DNA from: Gemmatimonadota bacterium
GTDB taxonomy: Bacteria; JAAXHH01
Length of the DNA stretch: 64,000 nucleotides
Assembly (NCBI GenBank): GCA_026705925.1
Contig: JAPOZT010000011.1
Span: 400,857-464,856 of the forward strand
Direction: 5' to 3'
Positions 44,101 through 52,363 of this stretch are shown one piece after another. How positions within the stretch are numbered: the first letter of the stretch is position 1; each line of letters starts with the position of its first letter. The notes below the pieces were generated by a model. That model did no database searches. It was not told where the DNA came from and saw only the letters and a list, made by a program, of their open reading frames with translations. The translations under genes were made by a program, and so were the position numbers.

Positions 44101-47100
44101 GCCGCGTCGCTGCCGGCCGCGGACCAATCGCCCGTGCCCTCGTCGTTGGTCGCCCGTACCCGCGCCTCGTAGGCGACCCCCTGGGTCAGACCCGAAATCG
44201 TCGTGGCGGTGCCCGTTCCGTCGTGCGAGGCGTCGGTCCAGGCGCTTGCGCCCAATGCCCGGTACTGCACGTCGTAGTCCGTGACCGGCGGCTTGCCGGC
44301 GGGGTCCGGCGCCGTCCAGGCCACGTCCGCGCTGGTCGCGGAAGCCACCGTCACCGTGGGCGGCGCCGGCGCATCGGGCGGCTCGTCGACGTCGGTTACG
44401 TTGATCGTAAGGCTGTGGATTACTTCCACCGAGCCGTCCGTCACCGTCACCACGGCCGCGTAGCTCGGTGTGGCTTCGTGGTCCAGCGCCGAACCGTCGT
44501 CCACCTGTACCGTGATCGCGCCGCTGGAACTGTCGATGTCGAACACCGTGTCCGACGTGCTGTCCAGCGTGTAGCTCAGTTCGTCCTCGTCCGCGTCCGT
44601 TGCCGTGATCGTCACCACCGCAGCGCCGTTGTCGCTGTTCTCCGCAACGTCCAGAGAACTCGGCGGCGAGTCGAAGACCGGCGCCTCGTTGGTGATCGGT
44701 TCGGCCGACGGATCGTCGTCGTCATTCACCGTCACGCTGGCGGAGGATGGCGTCCCCACGCTATAGCCGGCGCCCGATGCCACCTGTACCGTCACCGAAC
44801 CGTTCGGCTCGATGGTGAGGTCGCCCTGGGTGGTCACCGAATAGCTGGCGGTGATGGCGCCGGCGTTGATCGTCACTGTCTTGGAGCCCTCGTCTCCCGA
44901 CGCCAGAAAGTCGCTGTCCGACGCGTCGGACACGGTCAGGTTAACCGTCAAGTTGGCGGGCGGCGCCCCATCCGCGGTCACCGTGAAGGCGGCCGCCGTG
45001 CCCTCGATCACCGTCGAACCGCCCGAGATGGTGATCGTCGGGTCGTTGGTATCGCCGCTGCCGGCGGCCGACCAGTCGCTGTCGCCCTCGGCGTTACTGG
45101 CCTGCACCTGCACCTCGTAGGCGGTGCTCGCGCTCAGGCTCGATATCCTGGTGTCGGTCCCGGCGCCGGAGAAATCGTGCGCGGTCCAGTCGGACGCGCC
45201 TGAGGTCCGGTACCTCACGGCGTAGCCGGTGATCGGCGGCTTGCCGGTCACGTCCGGCGCCATCCAGGCCACGTCCACGCTGAGCGCGGACACCGCCGTC
45301 ACCGTGGGCGCCTCCGGCGCGTCCGGCGGCTCCAGTTCGTCGTTCACGCTGATCGTCACATCATGCGTGGCCGTATTGTTGTTGCTGTCCTGCGCGGTCA
45401 CCGTGGCGGTGTGGCTTGCCGTATCCTCGTGGTCCAGCACCAAACCGGCGTTTAACTGTACAGTGATCTCTCCGCTCGACGGATCGATGGTGAACCTCGC
45501 GTCCGACGTGCTGTCCAGCGAGTAGGTGACCGTGTCGCCGTCGGCGTCCGTCGCTGCGATCGTGACCACGTCCGTGCCGTCGTCGCTGTTCTCCGCCACC
45601 GACGCCGTCGTGGGCTGGCCCGTGAAAACCGGCGAGTGGTCGTCGTCGTTCACCGTCACGCTGGCGGAATTGCTTATCCCTTTTTCGTTGTGGACGTAGT
45701 CGTCGCCCTCGGACACCGACACCGTCACCGGACCGTTCGGCTCGTCGGTGCGGTCGTCCTGGGTAGGCACCGAATAGCTGGCGCTGGTGGCGCCGGCGGT
45801 GATCGTGACCGTCTTGGAGCCCTCATCCCCCGACGCCACGAAGTCGCTGCCCGACGCATCGGATACCGTCAGATTAATCGTCAGACTTTCGTCCGACGCC
45901 TCGTCCGCGTTCACCGTGAAGGTGGCCGCCGTGCCCTCGGTCACCGGCGAGGTACCGGCCGTTATGTTGATCGTCCTGGTGTTCTCCGAGCCAGAGCTTG
46001 TGCCGACCAGCGACCAGCCGCTTGCGCCCTCGTCGTTCTTCGCCTTCACACGCACCCAGTAATTGGCGCCCGCGCTCAGGTTCGAGATCGTCGTGCTCGT
46101 TCCCGTGCCGGTGAAGTTGTGGGCCGTCCAGTTTTCCGTGCGCGAGTCGGTGTACTCCACATCGTAGCCGGAGATCGGCGGCTTGCCGGTGACGTCCGGC
46201 GCCGTCCAGTTCACCGTCAGGCTGGTCGGAGAGGCCCTCGCCACCTTCGGCCGCCCCGGACGCGACGGCGGCTCCAGAACGTCGGTCACGCTGATCGTCA
46301 CGCCATGCGTGGCCGAATTTACGCCGTCGCTCGCCCTCACCGTGGCCGTGTAGCTCGGTTTCCCCTCGTGGTCCAGCGCCGAACCGGCGTCCACCTGTAC
46401 CGTGATCGCGCCGGTCGACGAATTGATGTCGAACACCTTGTCCGACGTCGCGTCCAGCGAGTAGGTGATCGTGTCACTGGTGTCGGCGTCCGTCGCCACG
46501 ACAGTCGTCACGCCCTTGTTGTCGGCGCTGTTCTCCGCCACCGATGCCGTCGTGGGCTGCATTGTGAACACCGGCGTATGGTCGTCGTCGTTTACCGTCA
46601 CGCTGGCGGAGGAAGTCGTCCCCACGCTGTAGCCGGCGCCCGATGCCACCCGTACCGTCACCGGACCGTTCGGCTCGTCGGTGCGGTCGTTCCGGGTGGT
46701 CACCGAATAGCTGGCGGTGGTGGCGCCGCCATTGATCGTCACCGACTTGGAGCCCTCGTCCCCCGACGCCACGAAGTCGCTGCCCGACGCGTCGGATACC
46801 CTCAAGTTCACCGTCAGATTGGCGAGCGGTCCTTCATCCGCGGTCACCGTGAAGGCGGCTGCCGTGCCCTCGGTCACCGCCGAACCGCCCGAGATGGTGA
46901 TCGTCGGGTCATTGGTATCGCCGCTGCCGGCGGTCGACCAGTCGCTGCCGCCCTCGGGGTTCTTCGCCATCACCTGCACCTGGTAGGTGGTGCTCACTCT
47001 CAGGCTCGATATGGTCGTTCTGGTGTTCGTGCCTGTGAAGCTGTGACTGGTCCAGTTGGTCGCACCCGAGATCCGGAATTGCACGTCGTAGTCGTTAATG

Positions 47101-48992
47101 TCCGGCTTGCCAGTGTTTGTCGGCGCCGTCCAGTTCACCGTCACGCTGGTCGCGGACGCCCCCGTGACCGTCGGCGCCGCCGGCGCAGAAGGCGGCTCGT
47201 TCTCGTCGGTCACGCTGATCGTCACGCCATGCGTGGCCGAATTCGCGCCGTCGCTCGCCGTCACCGTGGCCGTGTAGCTCGACTTGGACTCGAAGTCCAG
47301 ATCGGCACCGCTTTGCACCGTGATCGCGCCGCTGCTGCCGTTGATGTCGAATACGGCGTCGGAAGTGCTGTCCAGCGAGTAGTCGATCGTGTCGCTGGTG
47401 TCGGCGTCCGTCGCCGTGATCGTGACCACGTCCGTATTGGCACCGCTGTTCTCCGCCACCGATGCCGTCGTGGGCTGCATTGTGAACACCGGCGTATGGT
47501 CGTCGTCGTTCACGGTCACGCTGGCGGAGGAAGTCGTCCCCACGCTGTAGCCGGTGCCCGATGCCACCCGTACCGTCACCGAGCCGTCCGTCTCATCGGT
47601 GCGGTCGTTCCGGGTGGTCACCGAATAACTGGCGGTGGTGGCGCCGTCATTGATCGTCACCGACTTGGAGCCCTCGTCCCCCGACGCCACGAAGTCGCCG
47701 CCTGACGCGTCGGACACGGTCAGGTTCACCGTCAGGTTGGCGCCCGGCGCCACGTTCGCGGTTACCGTGAAGGCGGCCGCCGTGCCCTCGGTCACCGCCG
47801 AACCGCCCGAGATGGTGATCGTCGGGTCGTTGGTATCGCCGCTGCCGGCGGTCGACCAGCCGCTGTTGCCCTCGGCGTTCTTCGCCTTCACCTGCACCTG
47901 GTAGGTGGTGCCCGAGCTCAGGCTCGATATGGTCGTGCTGGTGCCCGTGCCGGTGAATGCGTGCGCGGTCCAGGCGGTCTCGCCCGAGGCCCGGTACTGC
48001 ACATCGTAGCCGGAAATATCCGGCTTGCCGGCCGTGCTTGGCGCCGTCCAGCCCACCGACACGCTTGACGCGGACGCCCCCGACACCGTCGGCGCCGCCG
48101 GCGCCGACGGTGGCTCGTTCTCGTCGGTCACGCTGATCGTCACGTCGTGCGTGGCGGAATCTGTGCCGTCGCTGGCCTTCACCGTGGCCGTGTAGCTTGA
48201 CTTGGACTCGAAGTCCAGATCGGCGCCGCTTTGCACCGTGATCGCGCCGCTGCTGCTGATGTCGAATACAGCGTCTGACGTGGTGTCCAGCGAGTAGGTG
48301 AGCGTGTCGCCGTCAGCATCAGTCGCCGTGATCGTGACCACGTCCGTATTGGCACCGCTGTTCTCCGCCACCGACGCCGTCGTGGGCTGGCTGGTGAACA
48401 CCGGCGCGTTGTTGGTGACAGGCGGATCGTCGTCGTCGTTCACTGCACGGGTCGCGGAACTTGGCGAACCAACGGTGTAGCCCATACCTGACTTTACCGT
48501 CACCGTCACCGAGCCGTTCGGCTCGTGGTCGGTGTCGTTCTGGGTCGGGACGGTGACGACGGCGAAGGAGCTGCCGGCAGTGATGGTTCTCGTCGTGTCG
48601 CCTTCGTCGGTGGCCGCCACGAAGTCGCTGCCGCTCGCCTCCGACACCGATACGTTCACTGTAATATTGGCGCTTGGCGCCGGGGTCGGCGTCAAGGTGA
48701 AGGTCACGTTCCCGCCCTCGGTCACCGCCGCGCCGCCCGATATGGTGATCGTCGGGACGGTCTGCGACGCTGCCGGGGTCGCGAATGACGCCAATGCAGC
48801 CAGGACGGCAGGGAAAATCAGGCGGATTCCGGCAAATGCGGTGGAACGCCGTCTGACCGTTTCTGAATCCGATAGGACGGTGAAAACCTGACCGGCAATC
48901 ACGCCGGAGCACTCGCGCGGAGCGGGTTCACCGGTGTGCTCTGGCGCTCTGGCGCTGATTAAGTCAATATCATGCGAATGCGCCTTCCCCAT
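41151..48992 (-). CDS. Giant multidomain surface adhesin with incomplete autotransporter-like barrel
   Basis: About 2613 residues; start MGKAHSHD chosen because GGAGGAG lies 8 nt before it. A long N-terminal region leads to a signal-like IRLIFPAVLAALASFATPAAS. Then come five ~310-residue units of Calx-beta-like (ITISGGSAVTEG), cadherin-like (SVAENSG..DADGD..VTDENEPP) and fibronectin III (WTAP..GYDVQYR) domains, followed by an SwmB-like domain, Fn3, a sixth cadherin, Fn3, an Ig-like domain, and a beta-barrel beginning WTVWGTGDVQRFSG. The barrel breaks off after SASLSPALG into an Arg/Ala tail without a terminal aromatic residue; relatives I recall continue about 120 residues with the final strands. 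Calcium-dependent adhesion is likely, but outer-membrane insertion is doubtful. Confidence 0.85.
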   Translation of the reverse strand: MGKAHSHDIDLISARAPEHTGEPAPRECSGVIAGQVFTVLSDSETVRRRSTAFAGIRLIFPAVLAALASFATPAASQTVPTITISGGAAVTEGGNVTFTLTPTPAPSANITVNVSVSEASGSDFVAATDEGDTTRTITAGSSFAVVTVPTQNDTDHEPNGSVTVTVKSGMGYTVGSPSSATRAVNDDDDPPVTNNAPVFTSQPTTASVAENSGANTDVVTITATDADGDTLTYSLDTTSDAVFDISSSGAITVQSGADLDFESKSSYTATVKASDGTDSATHDVTISVTDENEPPSAPAAPTVSGASASSVSVGWTAPSTAGKPDISGYDVQYRASGETAWTAHAFTGTGTSTTISSLSSGTTYQVQVKAKNAEGNSGWSTAGSGDTNDPTITISGGSAVTEGTAAAFTVTANVAPGANLTVNLTVSDASGGDFVASGDEGSKSVTINDGATTASYSVTTRNDRTDETDGSVTVRVASGTGYSVGTTSSASVTVNDDDHTPVFTMQPTTASVAENSGANTDVVTITATDADTSDTIDYSLDSTSDAVFDINGSSGAITVQSGADLDFESKSSYTATVTASDGANSATHGVTISVTDENEPPSAPAAPTVTGASATSVTVNWTAPTNTGKPDINDYDVQFRISGATNWTSHSFTGTNTRTTISSLRVSTTYQVQVMAKNPEGGSDWSTAGSGDTNDPTITISGGSAVTEGTAAAFTVTADEGPLANLTVNLRVSDASGSDFVASGDEGSKSVTINGGATTASYSVTTRNDRTDEPNGPVTVRVASGAGYSVGTTSSASVTVNDDDHTPVFTMQPTTASVAENSADNKGVTTVVATDADTSDTITYSLDATSDKVFDINSSTGAITVQVDAGSALDHEGKPSYTATVRASDGVNSATHGVTISVTDVLEPPSRPGRPKVARASPTSLTVNWTAPDVTGKPPISGYDVEYTDSRTENWTAHNFTGTGTSTTISNLSAGANYWVRVKAKNDEGASGWSLVGTSSGSENTRTINITAGTSPVTEGTAATFTVNADEASDESLTINLTVSDASGSDFVASGDEGSKTVTITAGATSASYSVPTQDDRTDEPNGPVTVSVSEGDDYVHNEKGISNSASVTVNDDDHSPVFTGQPTTASVAENSDDGTDVVTIAATDADGDTVTYSLDSTSDARFTIDPSSGEITVQLNAGLVLDHEDTASHTATVTAQDSNNNTATHDVTISVNDELEPPDAPEAPTVTAVSALSVDVAWMAPDVTGKPPITGYAVRYRTSGASDWTAHDFSGAGTDTRISSLSASTAYEVQVQASNAEGDSDWSAAGSGDTNDPTITISGGSTVIEGTAAAFTVTADGAPPANLTVNLTVSDASDSDFLASGDEGSKTVTINAGAITASYSVTTQGDLTIEPNGSVTVQVASGAGYSVGTPSSASVTVNDDDDPSAEPITNEAPVFDSPPSSLDVAENSDNGAAVVTITATDADEDELSYTLDSTSDTVFDIDSSSGAITVQVDDGSALDHEATPSYAAVVTVTDGSVEVIHSLTINVTDVDEPPDAPAPPTVTVASATSADVAWTAPDPAGKPPVTDYDVQYRALGASAWTDASHDGTGTATTISGLTQGVAYEARVRATNDEGTGDWSAAGSDAAGVAPPPAAGKVSGATVTLEFGELLDAQSVPDPEDFTVTVGGEAALAGAGARTEFGAASPFQAIQTQVHRVTAVFIEGSALSLTVSPPVPAGQSVTVSYAQGANPLRTAAGLQVEQFTQTLSNVSEPPGEPTGVTVSAASTTSLEVTWTAPEDEGTRLVGYGVQYRVSGEPQWTDHPHSGTATRTTIGDLLAGAAYEVRVRSLGDGASEWTVAEGRTAERTGVTTTAPEFEGGPSVTLTVAENSAAGTFLGRVAATDADGDMPSYSLSSTGGEHEFFAIDGEGRIRVADGAVLDFEARSTYVFTAEVTDGEDAEGTAEDTPTVDDTIEVTVALTNEEEPPGEPQGLTVSAASSTSLEVTWTAPQNAGARLGGYGVQYRALGETRWMDHPHSGTATRTTIGDLLVGTAYEVRVRSLGDGDSEWVAAEGRTAVVAAPAVAGALPDLTLVVGTAAAEVDATAAFTGQELVYVYTSSNAAVASFGGSDTVTANPGGTARLQGESAGQARITVTATNPGGSASVTFAVTVKALSDEEADALDLSLDGLTRTLFSGATGVIGARMAASETAASSLQSLSGADALAALVGLFGLPATGPVTASPSNRANHGSATGLGFATGYPTGYPTVPGSGGSLGTGPPQEYHLRSYGGQLSRSRPSGYAFGGLWNRSFAFSIAQGGAASSGAQALGGAPSSGGRPALPRWTVWGTGDVQRFSGRDGAQHYEGDWRTAYLGADRRLGARWLGGVSVSYGEGQADYGFGGAAAGDGQLRTGLMAAYAYLKGALGSGAELWTTVGGGMGYAMNVRGVGQDITHDGDLRMTLAAAGLRSTLAENNAVRLSVLADAGTATLEIEGEGSLEYLESTADRARVGLELSGAGALSPFVRLNGRYDRGSYSGAGYEAEAGLRRSGARVDFELRGRWMELWDDTEDDDSDSIDYEELGGTLTLRIKAAPDGTGFSASLSPALGRPGGRSIRTACRARALATAAPARR
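44090..48760. repeat. Five ~930-bp internal coding repeats of the adhesin
   Basis: Units of about 930 bp, marked by a conserved 24-bp segment around the AGSGDTND codons (about 45050, 46915 and 47835). Units 1-3 are nearly identical over long stretches, e.g. TVTENS-like VAENSGANTDVVTITATDAD, while units 4-5 are more diverged. This suggests recent expansion or homogenisation of the N-terminal units. Confidence 0.85.
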
Positions 48993-49367
48993 TGTTAAGC
49001 TCCTCCCGATGACTGCCGCATTCCAAAACCGCTCGCTGCACAAGAACCATCTTGTGATTATCGCCGGATATTGCACGACGTATCGTGAGTTCAGTGTGCG
49101 GTTTTCAGAATATCGCGTTGTTTTTACTTAGCTTTCGGGGGCTATCGACCCTAACATCGGCCTCGCGGCGTCCCGAGCGGACGCAGGGACCGGAGAGCGG
49201 AAGCGGGCGGGCAGGACGGTGCCCGTCCCCGCCGGGCAGGCGCTAAGGCGGACGGCAACTCGGCCGGCGGGATGCGGAAGGTGCGGCGGACGGGGCAATC
49301 ACGCCGGAGCACTCGCACGGCGCGGGCGCACCGGTGTGCTCTGGCGCTCCAGCGCTCTGGCGCTGAT
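48894..49367. repeat. Direct repeat of adhesin 5' coding sequence upstream of the gene
   Basis: 48894-48960, inside the adhesin N-terminus (encoding around APEHTGEPAPRECSGVIAG), recurs with a few changes and a small insertion at 49294-49367, 400 bp upstream of the coding start. Confidence 0.85.
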
Positions 49368-49791
49368 TTTATCGTCGGCGAGATTCCGCATCGTCATGAG
49401 AGAGATTGTCATGAGAGAGCTTCCTCTACCGAGCGCCGGATACTGAACGCGCACACTTCACTCCCCCGCGTCACCGCACGGGCAGAGTTCCAAGCTTCGC
49501 CGGAACCTACCCGATTGTCCATGCGTTGAGTGTGCGTAGTTGCGGGCCTTGCGTGGCTTTAACAGGACTTCTTGGCCTTCGGGGTGCAGCACAATCGAAT
49601 ATCTAACTATTCTTATACATAATTATTTCGGAAATGTCAATAACAATCTGATGTGAATTAGCTGGCCAGGCCTGGGTCGAACCTGAAGCAGTCCCAAACA
49701 CGGTCTGCGTGCTTGACGATTTGGATATGAAGGAGGTGTTGCTTTGCTGTTGGGGGACTTACCGAATACGATGAGGTATTTCTGGTCCCGT
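48993..49791. other. Gene-free region upstream of the adhesin
   Basis: No convincing gene. It holds the adhesin ribosome site, the duplicated 5' coding fragment (49294-49367), a short 15-bp repeat at 49393-49422, and, from about 49600, an AT-rich stretch homologous to the left flank at 40790. The latter is the downstream end of the intact DUF copy. Short frames here look random. Confidence 0.6.
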
Positions 49792-50052
49792 TTACTCTAG
49801 CGGCGCAATCTTGCCGGGCGGGGTCAGACGGCTGGCTCGGTTCCAGGCTTCTCGAAGTTCCGCTTGATGTAGCGAAGCCCATTCAACAACGAGGTCTCGG
49901 GCACGAGGTGGAAGGCGTCCGTGGAGTACTGCCAGATTATCAATACCCACCAGCGCTTCGTCACCGCCATATGACGCATGAAAGTGAGGTGGTCCGTGAT
50001 CGGCGAAATACATGCGTATGACGATTCCGTAAAACCGGCAGAGTTCAGGCAT
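49792..50052 (-). CDS. DUF4160-domain protein
   Basis: 86 residues of the DUF4160 family: MPELCRFYGIVIRMYFADHGPPHFHASYGGDEALVGID and the C-terminal helix ARDLVVEWASLHQAELREAWNRA are the family pattern, with a HFHA histidine cluster. These proteins are typically paired with DUF2442 proteins in toxin-antitoxin-like arrangements, but biochemical function is not established. It overlaps DUF2442 by 8 nt. The left remnant at 40987 is a deletion derivative of the same gene. Confidence 0.9.
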   Translation of the reverse strand: MPELCRFYGIVIRMYFADHGPPHFHASYGGDEALVGIDNLAVLHGRLPPRARDLVVEWASLHQAELREAWNRASRLTPPGKIAPLE

Positions 50053-50329
50053 TCTCAGTCAGCACCCGCACACCGGGCATGGCTTCTTCGACAGACTTTC
50101 CAGAGATTGTCAAGTACAGCGCATCCGGGCATAGTTCAAGGGCATCGTCCCAGGCAATAGCTCCGTGCGGGGCTATATGGACCTCCTCAAAGCGTCCAGG
50201 ATCATTCCAAGCGGTAAACACACCAATTCCCGCTAGATGGGAAAGATCGACCTCTCCAGCGGTTCCGTCAGAGTACTCGAGCCAGAGGCGGTGTCCTTCA
50301 AGGGCTTTCACCCCGATTGGGCGAATCAT
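50045..50329 (-). CDS. DUF2442-domain protein
   Basis: 94 residues of the DUF2442 family: VKALEGHRLWLEYSDGTAGEVDLSHLAGIGVFTAWNDPGRFEEVHIAPHGAIAWDDALELCPDALYL. I chose MIRPIGVK because GGAGGGGAACT ends just before this ATG; the upstream extension lacks similarity. The 30 C-terminal residues are duplicated as a remnant at 41033-41128. It is the first gene of the DUF2442-DUF4160 pair. Confidence 0.92.
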   Translation of the reverse strand: MIRPIGVKALEGHRLWLEYSDGTAGEVDLSHLAGIGVFTAWNDPGRFEEVHIAPHGAIAWDDALELCPDALYLTISGKSVEEAMPGVRVLTENA

Positions 50330-50694
50330 AGTTCCCCTCCTTGCTTCCTTCAATCCCAAACGCATCGGTTTTTCGCGGCCGTCGCGCCCGGCCGACGTGC
50401 AGACGTGCCACAGTCGGACACAAACTTTCGGTCGGGTCGGAGATGCGCTTAGGATTCCTTCGGAAACCCCAGAGTCCATGGAACGGAGCACTACTTTAGA
50501 ATACGCTGCCTGACTGTCCCAGTCAATCATCTTCCTGTGCGTTGGCTGGCCCCCGAACACTCAGTGACTTAATTCCTTGCCCATTCCCATCGGCGTCATT
50601 TTATTCGATTCTCAAGTGCACGGATAGTTCCCGTACACGCGAATCATATCTCCTGAAACACATTTCTCAAATTCGATCCAAAATTGGAAACGGC
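50330..50694. other. Divergent intergenic region
   Basis: Between DUF2442 (minus) and the dioxygenase (plus). No gene longer than about 40 codons fits both start and codon use. AT content rises towards 50580-50690, compatible with promoters in both directions, but no clear -35/-10 pair stands out. Confidence 0.5.
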
Positions 50695-51498
50695 ATGACC
50701 ACCGGCACAAGCTCCCTGGGTGGCAAAGTCGCCGGACCGGCTCAGATCCGGGAATGGGTCGATACGTTCAACCGCCAGGGATTCCTGTTCCTCGAGAGCG
50801 TGCTGCCGCCCGACTGGTGCGAAGCCCTGCGGGAGGACCTGGACTACGGCCTGCGGGAGAACTTGAACGGGCTGAATTCGGTCAGCGAGTACATGGCGCT
50901 GTGCCACCGCATGTTCGAGTTCAGCGAGACGAACCGCCGCCTCTTCGACCTCGAGCCCATCGTAAGTTTCGCCGAGGCGCTGGTGGCCGAGAACTGCCAC
51001 GTCATCCACAACAACTCCTTTAAGACGCGTCCCGGCGGGTCCTTCCGGTGGCACCAGGACGACGCGCCGCATTTCCTGGTAACGGACGGAGACCCTCCGG
51101 AGAACATCCGTCTTCCGGTCCTCTTCTTCACCTGCAACTACTATCTCACCGACGTCACCGAACCCGAACACGGCGGCACGGAAGTCATCCCGGGTTCCCA
51201 CCTCTTCGGCCGCCCCTGTCCCGATTCGCTGGAGGGCACCGAGTGGGAGGACCGGATCCACTACAACCTCGGACCGGCGGGCAGCGTCACCATGTTCAAC
51301 AACCAGGTCTGGCACCGGGGCGGACCGAACCGGAGCGGCCGCACGCGGTACATCACCCAGATCACCTACGCGCGGCGCGTCATCGGTCACAAGTACTTCC
51401 CCTTCATCGACTACACCATGCCCGAGCACGTGTACCGGGACGCCGATCCCCGCCAGAAACGCCTGTTCGGGTTCCTGGATCACGGCGCGTACGGATGA
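50695..51498 (+). CDS. Phytanoyl-CoA dioxygenase-family Fe(II)/2-oxoglutarate oxygenase
   Basis: 267 residues. The jelly-roll core has FRWHQDDAPHF with the HxD iron ligands, a long Asp/Glu-containing loop, and VWHRGGPNRSGRTRYITQI carrying the distal His and the 2-oxoglutarate-binding Arg. The N-terminus FNRQGFLFLESVLPPDWCEAL is characteristic of the PhyH family in FCB genomes. The substrate is unknown; fatty acyl-CoA is not implied. Starting at MTTGTSSLGG avoids an unconserved upstream extension. Shares orientation with the following isomerase. Confidence 0.88.
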   Translation: MTTGTSSLGGKVAGPAQIREWVDTFNRQGFLFLESVLPPDWCEALREDLDYGLRENLNGLNSVSEYMALCHRMFEFSETNRRLFDLEPIVSFAEALVAENCHVIHNNSFKTRPGGSFRWHQDDAPHFLVTDGDPPENIRLPVLFFTCNYYLTDVTEPEHGGTEVIPGSHLFGRPCPDSLEGTEWEDRIHYNLGPAGSVTMFNNQVWHRGGPNRSGRTRYITQITYARRVIGHKYFPFIDYTMPEHVYRDADPRQKRLFGFLDHGAYG

Positions 51499-51559
51499 CG
51501 CCGGGCGACACAGGACAGGTCGGGTATTTACGGCGCGTCACATCTGACAGGAGACTCAA

Positions 51560-52321
51560 ATGAGCACCATCAGGCAGTCCATCTGTTTCGGCTGTTTCAA
51601 CCGAGGCGACCTAACCCCGGAATCGCTCATCCGGGAAGCGGCGCGTATGGGTTACGCATCCGTCGAAATGCTGCCCGAGGAGCACTGGGACCGGGTGCGC
51701 GACGCGGGCATGGACATCGCCATCGTCGTGGGCCACGCTTCCCTGCCCGACGGGTTGAACAAGCGGGAGAACCACGACCGTATCGAGGACGAACTGCTGG
51801 CCAACATGGATCAGGCCGTCGCCTACGACATCCCCGGCCTGATCTGCTTCTCGGGCAACCGGGAGGGCAAGTCCGACGACGAAGGCCGCGACAACTGCAT
51901 CGAGGGCTTGCTGCGCGTCGCGAAGGCCGCCGAGGAGAAAGGCGTCACCCTGTGCATGGAGTTGCTCAACAGCAAGGTGAACCACCCGGACTACCAGTGC
52001 GACTACACGGACTGGGGCGTGTCCGTCTGCGAGGGAGTCGGTTCGCCGCGGGTCAAGCTGCTCTACGACATCTACCACATGCAGATCATGGAAGGCGACC
52101 TGATCCGGACCATCCGGGACAACATCGCGCACATCGGCCACTTCCACACGGCGGGCAACCCCGGCCGGAACGACCTCGACGAGACCCAGGAGATCTACTA
52201 CCCGCCCGTCATGCGCACCATCGCCGAGACCGGCTACACGGGGTACGTCGGCCACGAGTTCGTGCCCCTGGGCGACCCGCTGGCCGCGATGCAGGCGGCC
52301 TATGATACGTGCAACGTCTGA
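51560..52321 (+). CDS. Hydroxypyruvate isomerase-like TIM-barrel protein
   Basis: 253 residues of the xylose isomerase-like superfamily. Metal and substrate residues appear in VEMLPEEHW, LCMELLNSKVNHPDYQCDYTDWG (Glu then Asp), VKLLYDIYHMQIMEGD (Asp, His) and GHFHTAGNPGRNDLDE plus the final YVGHEFVPLGD with Glu. This layout matches hydroxypyruvate isomerase relatives. A GGAG precedes the ATG. It lies between the dioxygenase and an amidohydrolase, all co-directional. Confidence 0.88.
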   Translation: MSTIRQSICFGCFNRGDLTPESLIREAARMGYASVEMLPEEHWDRVRDAGMDIAIVVGHASLPDGLNKRENHDRIEDELLANMDQAVAYDIPGLICFSGNREGKSDDEGRDNCIEGLLRVAKAAEEKGVTLCMELLNSKVNHPDYQCDYTDWGVSVCEGVGSPRVKLLYDIYHMQIMEGDLIRTIRDNIAHIGHFHTAGNPGRNDLDETQEIYYPPVMRTIAETGYTGYVGHEFVPLGDPLAAMQAAYDTCNV

Positions 52322-52345
52322 TATACCTTAGTCTGATATACCTTA
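52316..52345. repeat. Perfect 15-bp tandem duplication spanning the isomerase stop
   Basis: 52316-52330 contains the stop codon (52319-52321) and is repeated exactly at 52331-52345, about 18 nt before the next start. Confidence 0.9.
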
Positions 52346-52363
52346 AAGGATAAGAATCACCGC

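Noticed and set aside
43569..47705. Long plus-strand frames inside the adhesin region
   Set aside because: They are antisense to the domain repeats; their apparent repetition just mirrors the coding repeats on the other strand.
44090..48760. CRISPR-like regular repeats
   Set aside because: Period (~930 bp) and protein-domain content show coding repeats, not short direct repeats with unique spacers.
40790..50140. Insertion sequence or transposon ends around the adhesin
   Set aside because: The flanks are copies of a known gene pair with coding remnants, and no transposase or terminal inverted repeat is seen.
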